From assembly GCA_003142815.1 (NCBI GenBank), contig PLNP01000048.1:50500-114499 (forward strand): a stretch of DNA of 64,000 bases. The letters are read 5' to 3'. A model generated the notes under the pieces. It searched no databases and was not told where the DNA came from. It was given only the letters and a program-made list of their open reading frames with translations. The DNA is from Rhodanobacteraceae bacterium (GTDB lineage Bacteria; Pseudomonadota; Gammaproteobacteria; Xanthomonadales; Rhodanobacteraceae). Shown here in pieces: positions 17,447-26,866 of this stretch. Position 1 is the first letter of the stretch. Each line of letters begins with the position of its first letter. Made by a program: the position numbers and the translations under genes.

Positions 17447-19447
17447 GATCTTGGCCGTGCGGCTCAGCCGGCTGGCCCAGCGGTACAGAAGAATCATTGC
17501 AATCGCAAACACGATGCCGCCGATCCAGATCGCGGCGCCCTCGAAGCTGTCTCCCACCAACGCCAGCGGCGCGGTCTTGCCGGAGAACACGACGACCGCG
17601 GCGATCACTACGCCGAGCAGGCTCTCGCCGACGATCATGCCGGACGCGAGGAGCACGCCGAGTTGCTTGGTCGCCGCGGGTTTCGGCGCGCGGTCGGCGC
17701 GCTTGTCGAAGTACCAGCCGACTACGGCACCGACGACGATCATCAACGTGGTCTGGGTCGGCAGATAAATGCCGAGGCCGACTGCGAGTGGCGGCAGGCG
17801 CGCGCCCTTGCCGACGCGCGCGAGCACTTCGTCGAGGGCGATGACGCCCGCACCGATCGCCGCGCCCATGCCGATCAGGCTCCAGTCGAGATTGCCCTGG
17901 ATCACACCCTGAGCGAGGGCCGAGATCAACGCGGCTTGCGGAGCGGCCAGCGCGCGCGCGGGGTCGACGCCGGCCGTGCCGGCGAAGCCATACGCATGAT
18001 TGAGCAGATCCATGATCGGCGGAATGATCGCAGCGCCGACGATCACGCCGATGACGAGTGCGACCTGCTGCTTCCACGGCGTCGCATCGACCAGTTGGCC
18101 GGTCTTGAGATCCTGCAGGTTGTTGTTGGCGATCGTGGCAACCGCGAAGATCACCGCGGTCGCGAACAATGCGAATGCGACCAGCGCCGGACCCGCCGAC
18201 GCGCCCACCAGCGGCTTGATGCCGAGCACCAGCAGCAACGCGGCGCCGATCACGACCAGGATGCCGACGCCCGACAACGGACTATTGGACGAACCGATCA
18301 GGCCGGCCATATAGCCGCACACGGCGGACACGAAAAAGCTCATCACCACGACGTAGATCAGGCCGCCCACGACCAACGCGACGACATGATCGCCGAGGCC
18401 GCTGGCGAAGCTGAAATCGCCGAGCAACCAGGCAATCGGGACGAGGCAAGCGACCGTGATCAGGCCGACCATGCCGATCGGAATGTCGCGCTCGGTGCGC
18501 GGCAGCGAGGCCGCTTGACCCGCAGCGCGCACGCGCGATGCGGCCATCGCCGAGGCCAGTCCGCTGACGACCGGCTTGATCAGTTTGGCCAGGGTCCAGA
18601 CCGCGGCAACGCCGATCGCGCCGGCGCCGAGAAAGCGCACCTGGTGACTCCACGCCGCCTGCGCCACGTCCGCAGCCGCGCCGGCGGCCGGATGCAGGAT
18701 CGTGAAATAAGGCACCCCCCAGCCCCAGCCGACGACGGCACCAACGAAGATCGCGATACCCACCCACAAGCCGACCAGATGGCCCACCGCGAACAGGGCG
18801 AACGAAAGGCTGAAGTCGTAACCCGTGGCGCCCCCCTTGTCGCCCACACGAAAATACTGGATGACATCGCTCGCGAACACGCGCGTCTGCACGACCACGA
18901 AGAAAGCCGCCGCCACGATCGCACCGACGAGTACGGCGCGCAAACCCGCCTTGCTCGATTCCGCCGCGGACGCGGCGTCGTCGCCTTCGGCTCCCGCACC
19001 CACTTTCAGCACTTCGGCGCAGGCCACGCCTTCCGGATATGGCAGGTCGGAATTGGTGACCAGCGCGCGGCGCAGCGGGATCGAATACATCACGCCGAGA
19101 ATGCCGCCGAGCGCGCAGATGCCGAACGTGACCCAGTACGGGAACCCGGTCCACCAGCCGACCATGATCAGGCCTGGTAACACGAAGATGATCGCGGACA
19201 ACGTGCCCGCCGCCGACGCGACGGTCTGCACGATGTTGTTCTCCTGCATGGTCACGCCCTTGAAGCCACGCAGGAGGGCCATCGAAATCACTGCCGCCGG
19301 AATCGAGGTGGCAAACGTGAGACCGGCCTTGAGACCGAAATAGACGTTCGCCGCGGTGAACACCAGGGTGATGACGATGCCGAGGACAATGCCGCGGAGG
19401 GTGAGTTCAGTGCGCGAGCCCGCGCCGAGCTGTTGGTTTGCGATCAC
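17444..19447 (-). CDS. OPT-family oligopeptide transporter
   Basis: The 667-residue integral membrane protein has about 14-16 hydrophobic segments. It matches the OPT/YSL superfamily, which imports small peptides or metal chelates with protons. Typical pieces are the N-terminal TLRGIVLGIVITLVFTAANV then YFGLKAGLTFATSIPAAVIS, the QENNIVQTVASAAG stretch and SDLPYPEGVACAEVLKVG. The length fits the bacterial branch. The substrate cannot be told from sequence. The stop codon lies within the end of the repeat element at 17293-17446, so the last residues (SRTAKI) may differ from relatives. Confidence 0.93.
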   Translation of the reverse strand: MIANQQLGAGSRTELTLRGIVLGIVITLVFTAANVYFGLKAGLTFATSIPAAVISMALLRGFKGVTMQENNIVQTVASAAGTLSAIIFVLPGLIMVGWWTGFPYWVTFGICALGGILGVMYSIPLRRALVTNSDLPYPEGVACAEVLKVGAGAEGDDAASAAESSKAGLRAVLVGAIVAAAFFVVVQTRVFASDVIQYFRVGDKGGATGYDFSLSFALFAVGHLVGLWVGIAIFVGAVVGWGWGVPYFTILHPAAGAAADVAQAAWSHQVRFLGAGAIGVAAVWTLAKLIKPVVSGLASAMAASRVRAAGQAASLPRTERDIPIGMVGLITVACLVPIAWLLGDFSFASGLGDHVVALVVGGLIYVVVMSFFVSAVCGYMAGLIGSSNSPLSGVGILVVIGAALLLVLGIKPLVGASAGPALVAFALFATAVIFAVATIANNNLQDLKTGQLVDATPWKQQVALVIGVIVGAAIIPPIMDLLNHAYGFAGTAGVDPARALAAPQAALISALAQGVIQGNLDWSLIGMGAAIGAGVIALDEVLARVGKGARLPPLAVGLGIYLPTQTTLMIVVGAVVGWYFDKRADRAPKPAATKQLGVLLASGMIVGESLLGVVIAAVVVFSGKTAPLALVGDSFEGAAIWIGGIVFAIAMILLYRWASRLSRTAKI

Positions 19448-19630
19448 GAATGGTCCGCCATGTTGGATTTCCCCCGGCCGTCACATCGACGGGCCGCCTC
19501 TGTTCGACGCGCCAGTTTACGGCCCGTTTCCCGATTGTGGCACTGCGCGCGGCCGCGAAAGAAGCGGCAGGCGCATTCATGCGGTGACACGGTTGAAGCA
19601 ACGCATCGAATGTCGCCAGAGCCTGGGAAG

Positions 19631-19663
19631 CCCTCTCCCCCGAGCATCGCTCGGGGGAGAGGG
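19631..19663. repeat. REP-like perfect palindrome
   Basis: A perfect 15-bp stem, ccctctcccccgagc / gctcgggggagaggg, with a 3-base loop, in the divergent gap between the OPT transporter and YceI genes. It belongs to the same family as 5031-5067. Confidence 0.85.
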
Positions 19664-19725
19664 AGTCAGGACAGTTCAGCCGGCTGAGGTGGCGCGTGCG
19701 GCAGGTTTTTGCCAAGCTGGCCGAC

Positions 19726-20388
19726 ATGCAGGCCACGTCGCTCCCAACCCCGCTACCGCAACGGCTGTTTCACGGCGCAAAGTGGAAATGCTCGATCGTT
19801 GCGTGCGCCATTCTTTGCGGCGCGGCATCCGCACACGCCGCGCCGGAAACCTGGCGCTTCGATCCGGTCCATTCGCAGATCTGGTTCAGCGCCGACCACG
19901 AACATTTTTCCCGCCCGCTCGGGCGCCTGCGCATCAAGGACGGCTGGTTCCAGTTCGACGACAAGGACTGGAGCGCGAGCCACGTCGATGTCGTGATCGA
20001 TCTCACCTCGGCCGACATGGGCGATGCGAAGTGGAGCGCGACTGTGAAGTCCGGCCAGTTACTCGACACAGAGCGTTGGGCGAGCGCGCATTTCGTCAGC
20101 CGCAGCGTCGAGCAGAAAGACGCGAAGGATGGCGTAATCCATGGCGACCTCACGTTTCATGGCGAAACGAAACCGGTCGACGTCGCGTTCACCCTGAACC
20201 GCATCGGCACCGACCCGTATATCTTCAGGCAGAAAGCCGGATTCTCGGCGACGGCCACGCTGCATCGCTCCGAGTTCGGCATGCAGCGCTACGCTGACGT
20301 TGTCGGCGAAGACATCCAGCTGCGCTTCGAGATCGAAGGTATCCGCGATCGCGACGCGGCCAACCCAACGCAACGGCCGCGACACTGA
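19726..20388 (+). CDS. YceI-family periplasmic protein
   Basis: YceI proteins are periplasmic lipocalin-like barrels that bind long isoprenoid or lipid molecules. After a signal peptide (CSIVACAILCGAASAHAA) the mature protein reads WRFDPVHSQIWFSADHEHFS, then DKDWSASHVDVVIDL, GDLTFHGETKPVDVAF and RSEFGMQRYADVVGEDIQL, all characteristic. The ATG at 19726 is taken as the start; a GTG at 19696 would add ten residues. It is first in a three-gene run with cytochrome b561 (1 bp later) and a second YceI. Confidence 0.9.
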   Translation: MQATSLPTPLPQRLFHGAKWKCSIVACAILCGAASAHAAPETWRFDPVHSQIWFSADHEHFSRPLGRLRIKDGWFQFDDKDWSASHVDVVIDLTSADMGDAKWSATVKSGQLLDTERWASAHFVSRSVEQKDAKDGVIHGDLTFHGETKPVDVAFTLNRIGTDPYIFRQKAGFSATATLHRSEFGMQRYADVVGEDIQLRFEIEGIRDRDAANPTQRPRH

Positions 20389-20389
20389 C

Positions 20390-20959
20390 ATGGCACTGAA
20401 AAGCGATGCAGCCGACTGGGGCAGTCTGGCGAAATTCTTCCACTGGACCGTCGTGCTGCTGATCCTGGTGCAGGCGACGGTCGGCCTGGTCATGGTCGCG
20501 CTGCCGAAGAAACCGAACGTGATTGCGATCTTCTCGTTCCACAAATCGCTCGGCTTGACGATCTTCCTGCTCGCGCTGTTGCGCCTCGGTTGGCGCGCAT
20601 TCGACCCGCATCCGCTGGAACCGGCGACGATGCCGCGCTCGCAGGTCGTCGGCGCGCACATCGGCCATGCACTGCTCTACACATTGCTGTTCGCGGTGCC
20701 ACTGTCAGGCTGGCTGGTCGACTCGGCAAGCAGCCTGCGCCCGCTGTTCTGGTGGGGCATCGTGCACGTTCCGAGCCTGACCGGCGGCGCCGACAAACAG
20801 ATCAAAGCATTTGCCGAAGCCGCACACCAATGGCTGTTCTGGACACTTGCACTGGCCGCCGCAGGCCACGCCGCGATGGCGCTCGTTCACCATTTCTTCC
20901 ATCGCGACAACGTGCTGCATCGTATGCTTCCCAGCGCAGACGTGCGCAACGCACCTTGA
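20390..20959 (+). CDS. Cytochrome b561-type membrane protein
   Basis: The 189-residue protein has four membrane helices and the layout of bacterial cytochrome b561, a dihaem protein passing electrons between quinol and periplasmic acceptors. Candidate haem ligands are His in KFFHWTVVLL, FSFHKSLGL, GHALLYTLLF and ALAAAGHAAMALVHH. It starts 1 bp after the YceI stop and is followed 16 bp later by another YceI gene. b561-YceI neighbours are common, and a shared role in periplasmic redox or quinone handling has been suggested. Confidence 0.93.
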   Translation: MALKSDAADWGSLAKFFHWTVVLLILVQATVGLVMVALPKKPNVIAIFSFHKSLGLTIFLLALLRLGWRAFDPHPLEPATMPRSQVVGAHIGHALLYTLLFAVPLSGWLVDSASSLRPLFWWGIVHVPSLTGGADKQIKAFAEAAHQWLFWTLALAAAGHAAMALVHHFFHRDNVLHRMLPSADVRNAP

Positions 20960-20975
20960 ATCCAGAGAACCGACC

Positions 20976-21533
20976 ATGCTTCGACTTCTGATCGCCGTTG
21001 CCCTGCTGCTGCCGATGAGCGCACTTGCGCGCGATTGGCAAGTCGACGCCGCGAAGAGCTCATTGACGTTCAAAGGCAGTTATCAGGGCGAAGCCTTCGA
21101 CGGCAAGTTCAAAAAATTTGACGCAACGATCGCCTACGACGCGGCCGATCTCGCAAAATCGAAGTTCGACGTGAGCGTCGAACTCGCCAGCACCGATACC
21201 GGCAGCAGTGAGCGCGACGACACCTTGAAAACACCGGATTTCTTCGACACCGACAAATTCCCGAATGCGCACTTCGTCACCGAGTCATTCGCCAAGACCA
21301 CCGATGGCGGTGTCGAGGCGAAAGGCACCCTGACGATCCGCGACCAGACCAAGCCGGTCACGCTGAAAGTGAAGTTCGCCGGAAACGGCCCTTCGACAGG
21401 CTCAGGACAGGCGACACTCGATGTCGACGGCACGCTGCAGCGCGCCGACTTCGGCCTCGGCAATGGCAACGACTGGGCTGACATCGGCGCCGATGTGTCG
21501 GTGCACAGCCACCTTGTGCTGAGTGCGAAATAG
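20976..21533 (+). CDS. YceI-family periplasmic protein (second copy)
   Basis: The 185-residue product has signal peptide MLRLLIAVALLLPMSALA and a YceI barrel: WQVDAAKSSLTFKGSYQGEA, FDVSVELASTDTGS, TPDFFDTDKFPNAHFVTES, TLTIRDQTKPVTL and RADFGLGNGNDW. It is closer to the E. coli YceI type than the copy at 19726. Residues about 138-145 (GPSTGSGQA) translate a short palindromic-repeat piece at 21389-21408, an in-frame insertion between two strands. Third gene of the YceI-b561-YceI run. Confidence 0.93.
   Translation: MLRLLIAVALLLPMSALARDWQVDAAKSSLTFKGSYQGEAFDGKFKKFDATIAYDAADLAKSKFDVSVELASTDTGSSERDDTLKTPDFFDTDKFPNAHFVTESFAKTTDGGVEAKGTLTIRDQTKPVTLKVKFAGNGPSTGSGQATLDVDGTLQRADFGLGNGNDWADIGADVSVHSHLVLSAK
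21389..21408. repeat. Repeat fragment inside the YceI coding sequence
   Basis: cccttcgacaggctcaggac belongs to the same family as the elements at 6243 and 36381. It keeps the reading frame and encodes PSTGSGQ. Confidence 0.65.
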
Positions 21534-21645
21534 GCGCCGGTGCGCGTGACCGCGCCCGACCGTCGGCAACGCCGTCGTGGCCACCGCGTCTGGAAAAGCA
21601 GTGGTGATTAATCTGTATGCCGAGGTCAACGGGGGCGGCGCGGAC

Positions 21646-21790
21646 GCGACACACGTACCACGACCCGAGCGAGCCAGCCGGTCGTGCTTGCAGCGCTCCG
21701 ACAAAAGCAGACGCTCTTGTAGGAGCGGCGCAGCCGCGACACACATACGACCCGAGCGAGCCAGCCGGTCGCGCTTGCAGCGCTCCGACA
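21646..21790. repeat. Two direct copies of a 55-58 bp repeat
   Basis: Copies at 21646-21703 and 21736-21790 share gcgacacac, gacccgagcgagccagccgg and gcttgcagcgctccgaca. The spacer contains gtaggagcggcgcagccgcg, a motif scattered in related genomes. The gap 21534-21806 otherwise holds no gene. Confidence 0.85.
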
Positions 21791-21806
21791 ATGGGGGCTC
21801 CGCCAC

Positions 21807-23183
21807 ATGAAGGACTTCGCGTCATCACTGTGGCAACGCCTGCGCGGCGGTTTCGCAAGCGCGGAGGAAACCGCCGGTCCTGCGCCGGGCGCATCATCGC
21901 GCGGCGACGCGCACAACCTGCACGCCGCGCAAAGCCTGCGCGCACTGCTCGACGATCCCGAGATTCCGGCCGCGATCCGCAGCGGCCTCGCCGCGGATTT
22001 CGCGCGGCTCGAAGCGATGCTCGGCAAGCTCGAGCGCGGCGAATTGCATATCGCGGTATTCGGCCGGGTCAGCGTCGGCAAGTCGGCGCTCGCGAACGCG
22101 CTGCTCGGCGAGGACGCGTTCGCGGTCGGCGTACTGCACGGCACGACGCGCGAGGCGACCCAACGCAGCTGGCGCGAGGTCGCTGGCAGTGGCGTGCACC
22201 TGATCGACACGCCCGGCATCGACGAACTCGACGGCGAGGCGCGCGAGAAGCTCGCATTCGAGGTTGCCGGCGTCAGCGATCTGGTGGTTTTCGTCGTCGA
22301 CGGCGACATGACCCAGCGTGAACGCGATGCATTGCAGTTGCTCGCACGCACCGAACGCCCGCTACTGCTCGCATTGAACAAGGCCGACCGTTACGGCGAC
22401 GACGAACGCAAACGTCTGCTCGAACGCCTGCGCGAACACGCGGCCGGTTGCGTGCGCGCGGACGACGTGGTCGCGATCAGCGCCCAGCCGGCGCCGGTGA
22501 AACGCCTGCGCGTCGACGCGGACGGCATCGAACACGTCGAGCTCGCCGGGCAAATGCCGGACCTCGACTCTTTGCGCGATCGTTTGACCGCCGTGGTCGC
22601 GCGCGAAGGCAAGACACTGGCCGCGCTGAACGCGAGCCTGTTCGCCGGGCGGCTCTCCGACCAGGTCGGCGCACGCATCGCCGAGGCGCGCCGCGAACTC
22701 GCTGCGAAGGTGATCCACCAGTACTGCATCGCGAAAAGCCTCGCGGTCGCGTTGAATCCAATCCCGGTCGCCGACCTGCTCGCGGCCGGCGCGCTCGACG
22801 CGGCGCTGGTCATGCACCTCGGCCGCGTCTACGGGCTGCCGCTGACCAAGAGTGAGGCGGGTTCACTGATCGCGGTGATCTCGGTCCAGCTCGCCGCGTT
22901 GATGGGTGCGATCTGGGGCGTGCACCTGGTCGCATCGGCACTGAAAGGCCTCAGCGCCGGACTCTCGACGGTGGTCACCGCCGGCGCGCAGGGCGCGCTC
23001 GCCTGGTATGCGACCGAACTCGTCGGCCGTGCCGCCGAACGCTATCTGGTCGCCGGCAAGTCGTGGGGCGAGAAAGGCCCGAAGCGCGTCGTCACCGAGA
23101 TCGTCGAAAGCCTCGACCGCGATTCGATCCTGCGCGAGGCGCGTGCAGAAATCCTCAAGCGCCTGCGCAGCCGACCGACTTGA
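21807..23183 (+). CDS. GTPase with DUF697-like C-terminus (second copy)
   Basis: The 458-residue protein lacks the N-terminal membrane pair of its paralogue at 15742. G-domain motifs are GRVSVGKSALANALL (P-loop, about residues 90-104), a switch Thr in LHGTTREAT, DTPGIDE (G3) and NKADRYG (G4). The C-terminal half is hydrophobic and helical: SLAVALNPIPVADLLAAGAL and then GAIWGVHLVASALKGLSAGL, as in DUF697 proteins. The family is thought to act at the inner membrane, possibly in envelope stress or membrane remodelling, but the function is not established. Confidence 0.85.
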   Translation: MKDFASSLWQRLRGGFASAEETAGPAPGASSRGDAHNLHAAQSLRALLDDPEIPAAIRSGLAADFARLEAMLGKLERGELHIAVFGRVSVGKSALANALLGEDAFAVGVLHGTTREATQRSWREVAGSGVHLIDTPGIDELDGEAREKLAFEVAGVSDLVVFVVDGDMTQRERDALQLLARTERPLLLALNKADRYGDDERKRLLERLREHAAGCVRADDVVAISAQPAPVKRLRVDADGIEHVELAGQMPDLDSLRDRLTAVVAREGKTLAALNASLFAGRLSDQVGARIAEARRELAAKVIHQYCIAKSLAVALNPIPVADLLAAGALDAALVMHLGRVYGLPLTKSEAGSLIAVISVQLAALMGAIWGVHLVASALKGLSAGLSTVVTAGAQGALAWYATELVGRAAERYLVAGKSWGEKGPKRVVTEIVESLDRDSILREARAEILKRLRSRPT

Positions 23184-23413
23184 GCGCAGCGGCGTGGACG
23201 ATCGGGGCCCATGCATTCGGCGCATCCGGCTGACAGGCTCGGCGTTGCCTGCCAATATCCGCTGCCGGGGAATCTCTGGATCAAGTCGTCATCGCGGCGA
23301 AGGCCGGAATGGCGGACATGGGCGCGATCCGCGATTCGCGATTCGCGCTCCTCCGAACCCATCCACCGGGCACACGTCGCGTCGTGACCGATCAACCGAA
23401 AACAGGAATGAGC

Positions 23414-25006
23414 ATGTCCGACCACTACGCCATCCGCCGCGACGTCGGCCCGTGGGCCCTGATGCTGACGGGCTTGGGCTCGATCATCGGATCGGGCTGG
23501 CTGTTCGGCGCCTGGCGCGCGGCGCAGCTGGCCGGTCCGGGCGCAATCTACGCGTGGCTGATCGGCGCCGCGATCATCACGATGATTGCATTGACCTATT
23601 CCGAACTCGGCGCGATGTTTCCCGAATCCGGCGGCATGGTGCGCTACGGCCATTACTCGCACGGCTCGCTGGTCGGCTTCATCGCGGCGTGGGCGAACTG
23701 GATCGCGATCGTCTCGGTGATTCCGGTCGAGGCCGAAGCCTCGGTGCAGTACATGGCCTCGTGGAAGTGGACGTGGGCGCAGGATTTGTTCGTCAATCAC
23801 GAACTCACGCCACCGGGGCTCGGCATCGCCGCGGTATTGGTGGTGATCTATTTCCTGGTCAACTACTGGAGCGTGAAGCTGTTCGCCAAGACCAACAGCG
23901 CAATCACGCTGTTCAAGTTGGTCGTGCCGGCGGCGACCGCGATCGCGCTGATCGCGACCGAATTTCATCCGGAGAATTTCCATATCGGTGCGCACGGCGG
24001 CGCGCACGCGCTGGATTTGTCGGCGATCCTGACTGCAGTCGCGATCAGCGGCATCGTATTCAGCTTCAACGGCTTCCAGAGCCCGGTGAATCTGGCTGGT
24101 GAAGCGCGCGACCCGGGGCGCAGCGTACCGTTCGGCGTGCTCGGATCGATCGCGCTCGCGACTATCGTCTATCTGTTGCTGCAGATCGGTTTCCTCGGCG
24201 CGGTGAACACCGCGGCGATCGCCGAACACGGTTGGGCCGGTTTGCAGTACAGCTCGCCGTTCGCCCAGCTTGCGATCGCGGTCAACCTGAACTGGCTCGC
24301 GTTGTTGCTCTATGCCGACGCGTTCGTCAGTCCGAGCGGCACCGGCATCACCTACACCGCGACGACCGCGCGCATGATCTATGCGATGGAACGCAACGGC
24401 ACGCTGCCGAAGGTGCTCGGCCGCATTCATCCCACCTACGGCGTGCCGCGTCCGGCGATGTGGTTGAACCTCGTCGTCGCGTTCCTGTTCCTGTTCTACT
24501 TCCGCGGCTGGGCGACACTCGCGGCAGTGATTTCGGTGGCGACAATCATTTCGTATCTCACCGGTCCCGTCGCCGTGATGACGCTGCGCCGCACCGCGCC
24601 GGACCTGCACCGACCCTTCCGTCTGCCCGGCCTTTCGATCATCGCGCTGATCGCGTTCGTGTTCTCGACCGAACTCCTGTACTGGGCGAAGTGGCCGCTG
24701 ACCGGCGAGATCATCCTGCTCATGGTCGTCGCGCTGCCGGTGTATTTCTACTATCAGGCGAAGGCCGGCTGGCACGACTTCGGTCGCCAACTCGGCGGTG
24801 CGTGGTGGTTGATCGTCTACTTGCCGGTGATCGCCGCGCTGTCCTGGGCCGGCAGCACGCAATTCGGCGGCCACGGCTACCTGAGCTTCGGCTGGGATCT
24901 CGCCGTCGTCGCCGTGGTCGGTATCGTGTTCTATTTCTGGGGCGTGCGGTCGGGCTGGCGAACGCCGTCGGTCGAGGCCGCACATGGGGAAATCCCGCTG
25001 CTGTGA
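23414..25006 (+). CDS. APC-family amino acid permease
   Basis: The 530-residue inner-membrane protein has about 12-14 membrane segments and the APC hallmark GLGSIIGSGWLFGAWRAAQL near the N-terminus, then TYSELGAMFPESGGMVRYGH and ISGIVFSFNGFQSPVNLAGE. It should import an amino acid or polyamine with protons; the substrate is not evident. The second ATG (23414) is chosen because AGGA at 23404-23407 is correctly spaced for it; 23408 would start inside the spacer. It is convergent with the glutaredoxin-like gene. Confidence 0.93.
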   Translation: MSDHYAIRRDVGPWALMLTGLGSIIGSGWLFGAWRAAQLAGPGAIYAWLIGAAIITMIALTYSELGAMFPESGGMVRYGHYSHGSLVGFIAAWANWIAIVSVIPVEAEASVQYMASWKWTWAQDLFVNHELTPPGLGIAAVLVVIYFLVNYWSVKLFAKTNSAITLFKLVVPAATAIALIATEFHPENFHIGAHGGAHALDLSAILTAVAISGIVFSFNGFQSPVNLAGEARDPGRSVPFGVLGSIALATIVYLLLQIGFLGAVNTAAIAEHGWAGLQYSSPFAQLAIAVNLNWLALLLYADAFVSPSGTGITYTATTARMIYAMERNGTLPKVLGRIHPTYGVPRPAMWLNLVVAFLFLFYFRGWATLAAVISVATIISYLTGPVAVMTLRRTAPDLHRPFRLPGLSIIALIAFVFSTELLYWAKWPLTGEIILLMVVALPVYFYYQAKAGWHDFGRQLGGAWWLIVYLPVIAALSWAGSTQFGGHGYLSFGWDLAVVAVVGIVFYFWGVRSGWRTPSVEAAHGEIPLL

Positions 25007-25033
25007 ATTGTTCGACAGGAGGGGCCCGAGTAT

Positions 25034-25264
25034 TCAGTCGATACCGGCAAACGCGCGCAGCGCGATCGGATCGAACGGCCAATCCAGCTCATGGCCCGTG
25101 GCTTCGTCGCGCAGCACGGGGACGCGTGTGCCGTAGCGCGCTTCGAGATCCGCGTCGTCATCGATCCATGCGCTCTCGAAATCCGGCACGCGCGCGGCCG
25201 CGAGCACGGCCAAGGCGTAGTCGCACAACGGACAGTCATCGCGTTGGAACAGGATCAGGTGCAT
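25034..25264 (-). CDS. Glutaredoxin-like protein (DUF836 type)
   Basis: The 76-residue product has a thioredoxin fold with the redox motif CPLC (MHLILFQRDDCPLCDYALAV) and the cis-Pro segment RVPVL. This matches the short glutaredoxin-like family. A thiol-disulfide role in the cytoplasm is likely, with substrate unknown. The start at 25264 is used because sequence upstream does not fit the fold. It is divergent from sdaA, with about 100 bp for both promoters. Confidence 0.85.
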   Translation of the reverse strand: MHLILFQRDDCPLCDYALAVLAAARVPDFESAWIDDDADLEARYGTRVPVLRDEATGHELDWPFDPIALRAFAGID

Positions 25265-25366
25265 CACGACCGGACTCTGCCAAACGCCTAGAGTAACGCC
25301 ACTTCCCACATGATGTTTTGGAAGCGGCGGCCGCCGCTCCCGCAATCCACGCTCGATTGGAGTGTC

Positions 25367-26749
25367 ATGGCTGTCAGCGTCTTTGATCTTTTCAAGATCG
25401 GCATCGGACCCTCCTCCTCGCATACGGTCGGACCGATGCGCGCCGCCGCGCGCTTCGTCTCACGCTGGCTCGAAGAACCCGGCGTGCTCGGCCGCGTGTC
25501 ACGTGTGCGCTGCGAGCTGTTCGGCTCGCTCGCGCTGACCGGGCGCGGTCATGGCACCGACAAGGCCGTCCTGTGCGGTCTCGAAGGCGCGATGCCGGAT
25601 ACGATCGAACCGGACTCGATTCCGGCGACGCTGAAGCGCATCCGCAGCGACGGAAGAATCCGCGTGCTCGGTCGCCACGAGATCGCGTTCGACGAGAAAG
25701 CCGATCTCGTCTTCAACAAGCGCCAGAAGCTGCCCTACCACCCGAACGGCATGCGCTTTTCCGCGTACGACGAGAATGGCAACGAACTCGCGACCCGCGA
25801 CTATTACTCGGTCGGCGGCGGTTTTGTCGTCAATACCGACGAGGCGGCGGAGGACCGTATCGTCGCCGACACGACGCCACTGCCGCACCCGTTCCACAGC
25901 GGCGACGAATTGCTGGCGATCTGCGAGAAGACCGGCAAGACGATCGCGCAAATCATGCTCGACAACGAAAGATCATGGCGCAGCGATGCGGAAATCCGCG
26001 CGCGCCTGCTCGCCATCTGGCACGCGATGCAGAGCTGCGTCGCGCGCGGCATGCACGAGAGCGGCACCCTGCCCGGCGGCCTGCACGTGCAGCGCCGCGC
26101 ACCGGCGATGCTTGCGGATCTGCGCGACCGTCCGGAGGCCGCGCTCAAGGATCCGTTGACGATCCTCGACTGGGTCAATCTCTACGCGCTCGCCGTCAAC
26201 GAGGAAAACGCGGCCGGCGGCCGTGTCGTCACCGCGCCCACGAATGGAGCAGCCGGTATCATGCCAGCCGTGCTGCATTACTACGAACGCTTCTGCCCGA
26301 CCGCGAACGAGGACGGCATTGTCAATTTCCTGCTGACCTCGGCGGCGATCGGCATCCTCTACAAGGAAAACGCTTCGATCTCCGGCGCCGAAGTCGGTTG
26401 CCAGGGCGAAGTCGGCGTGGCCTGCTCGATGGCTGCGGGCGGCCTCGCTGCCGCGCTTGGCGGCAGCATCTATCAAGTCGAGAACGCGGCCGAAATCGGC
26501 ATGGAACACAACCTCGGCCTCACCTGCGATCCGATCGGCGGCCTCGTGCAGATTCCCTGCATCGAACGCAACGCGATGGGCTCAGTCAAGGCGATCAACG
26601 CGCAGCGCATGGCCGCGCGCAGCGACGGCAAGCACCGCGTCTCGCTCGACAAGGTCATCAAGACGATGCGCGAGACCGGCCGCGACATGAAGGACAAGTA
26701 CAAGGAAACTTCGCGCGGCGGGTTGGCGGTCAACGTGATCGAGTGTTGA
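25367..26749 (+). CDS. sdaA: L-serine ammonia-lyase, iron-sulfur type
   Basis: Deaminates L-serine to pyruvate and ammonia with a [4Fe-4S] cluster. The 460-residue single-chain form has the beta domain ([20 protein letters not shown] at the start) and the alpha domain with [18 protein letters not shown]. Cys residues in [16 protein letters not shown] and [18 protein letters not shown] fit cluster binding. ATG 25367 is chosen over 25310, which would add 19 residues not expected before [10 protein letters not shown]. Confidence 0.95.
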   Translation: MAVSVFDLFKIGIGPSSSHTVGPMRAAARFVSRWLEEPGVLGRVSRVRCELFGSLALTGRGHGTDKAVLCGLEGAMPDTIEPDSIPATLKRIRSDGRIRVLGRHEIAFDEKADLVFNKRQKLPYHPNGMRFSAYDENGNELATRDYYSVGGGFVVNTDEAAEDRIVADTTPLPHPFHSGDELLAICEKTGKTIAQIMLDNERSWRSDAEIRARLLAIWHAMQSCVARGMHESGTLPGGLHVQRRAPAMLADLRDRPEAALKDPLTILDWVNLYALAVNEENAAGGRVVTAPTNGAAGIMPAVLHYYERFCPTANEDGIVNFLLTSAAIGILYKENASISGAEVGCQGEVGVACSMAAGGLAAALGGSIYQVENAAEIGMEHNLGLTCDPIGGLVQIPCIERNAMGSVKAINAQRMAARSDGKHRVSLDKVIKTMRETGRDMKDKYKETSRGGLAVNVIEC

Positions 26750-26866
26750 TGCTGCTCGGGAAGAATCGAAGCTCAGGAGAACTCTGAGCGACTCGCGCTC
26801 GCGCTTGCAGCGCTTGCGGCGCAGCCGCGACCGCAGCGCGCGCTGGATGCCTGGCGGTTCGCCGCC

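Noticed and set aside
15458..21790. Repeats at 15458 and 21646 considered as CRISPR arrays
   Set aside because: Only two copies each, long units, no regular short spacers and no cas genes nearby.
23042..24985. 647-codon minus-strand frame opposite the GTPase end and permease
   Set aside because: Antisense to a well supported permease; product is Asp/Arg/His-rich without domains.
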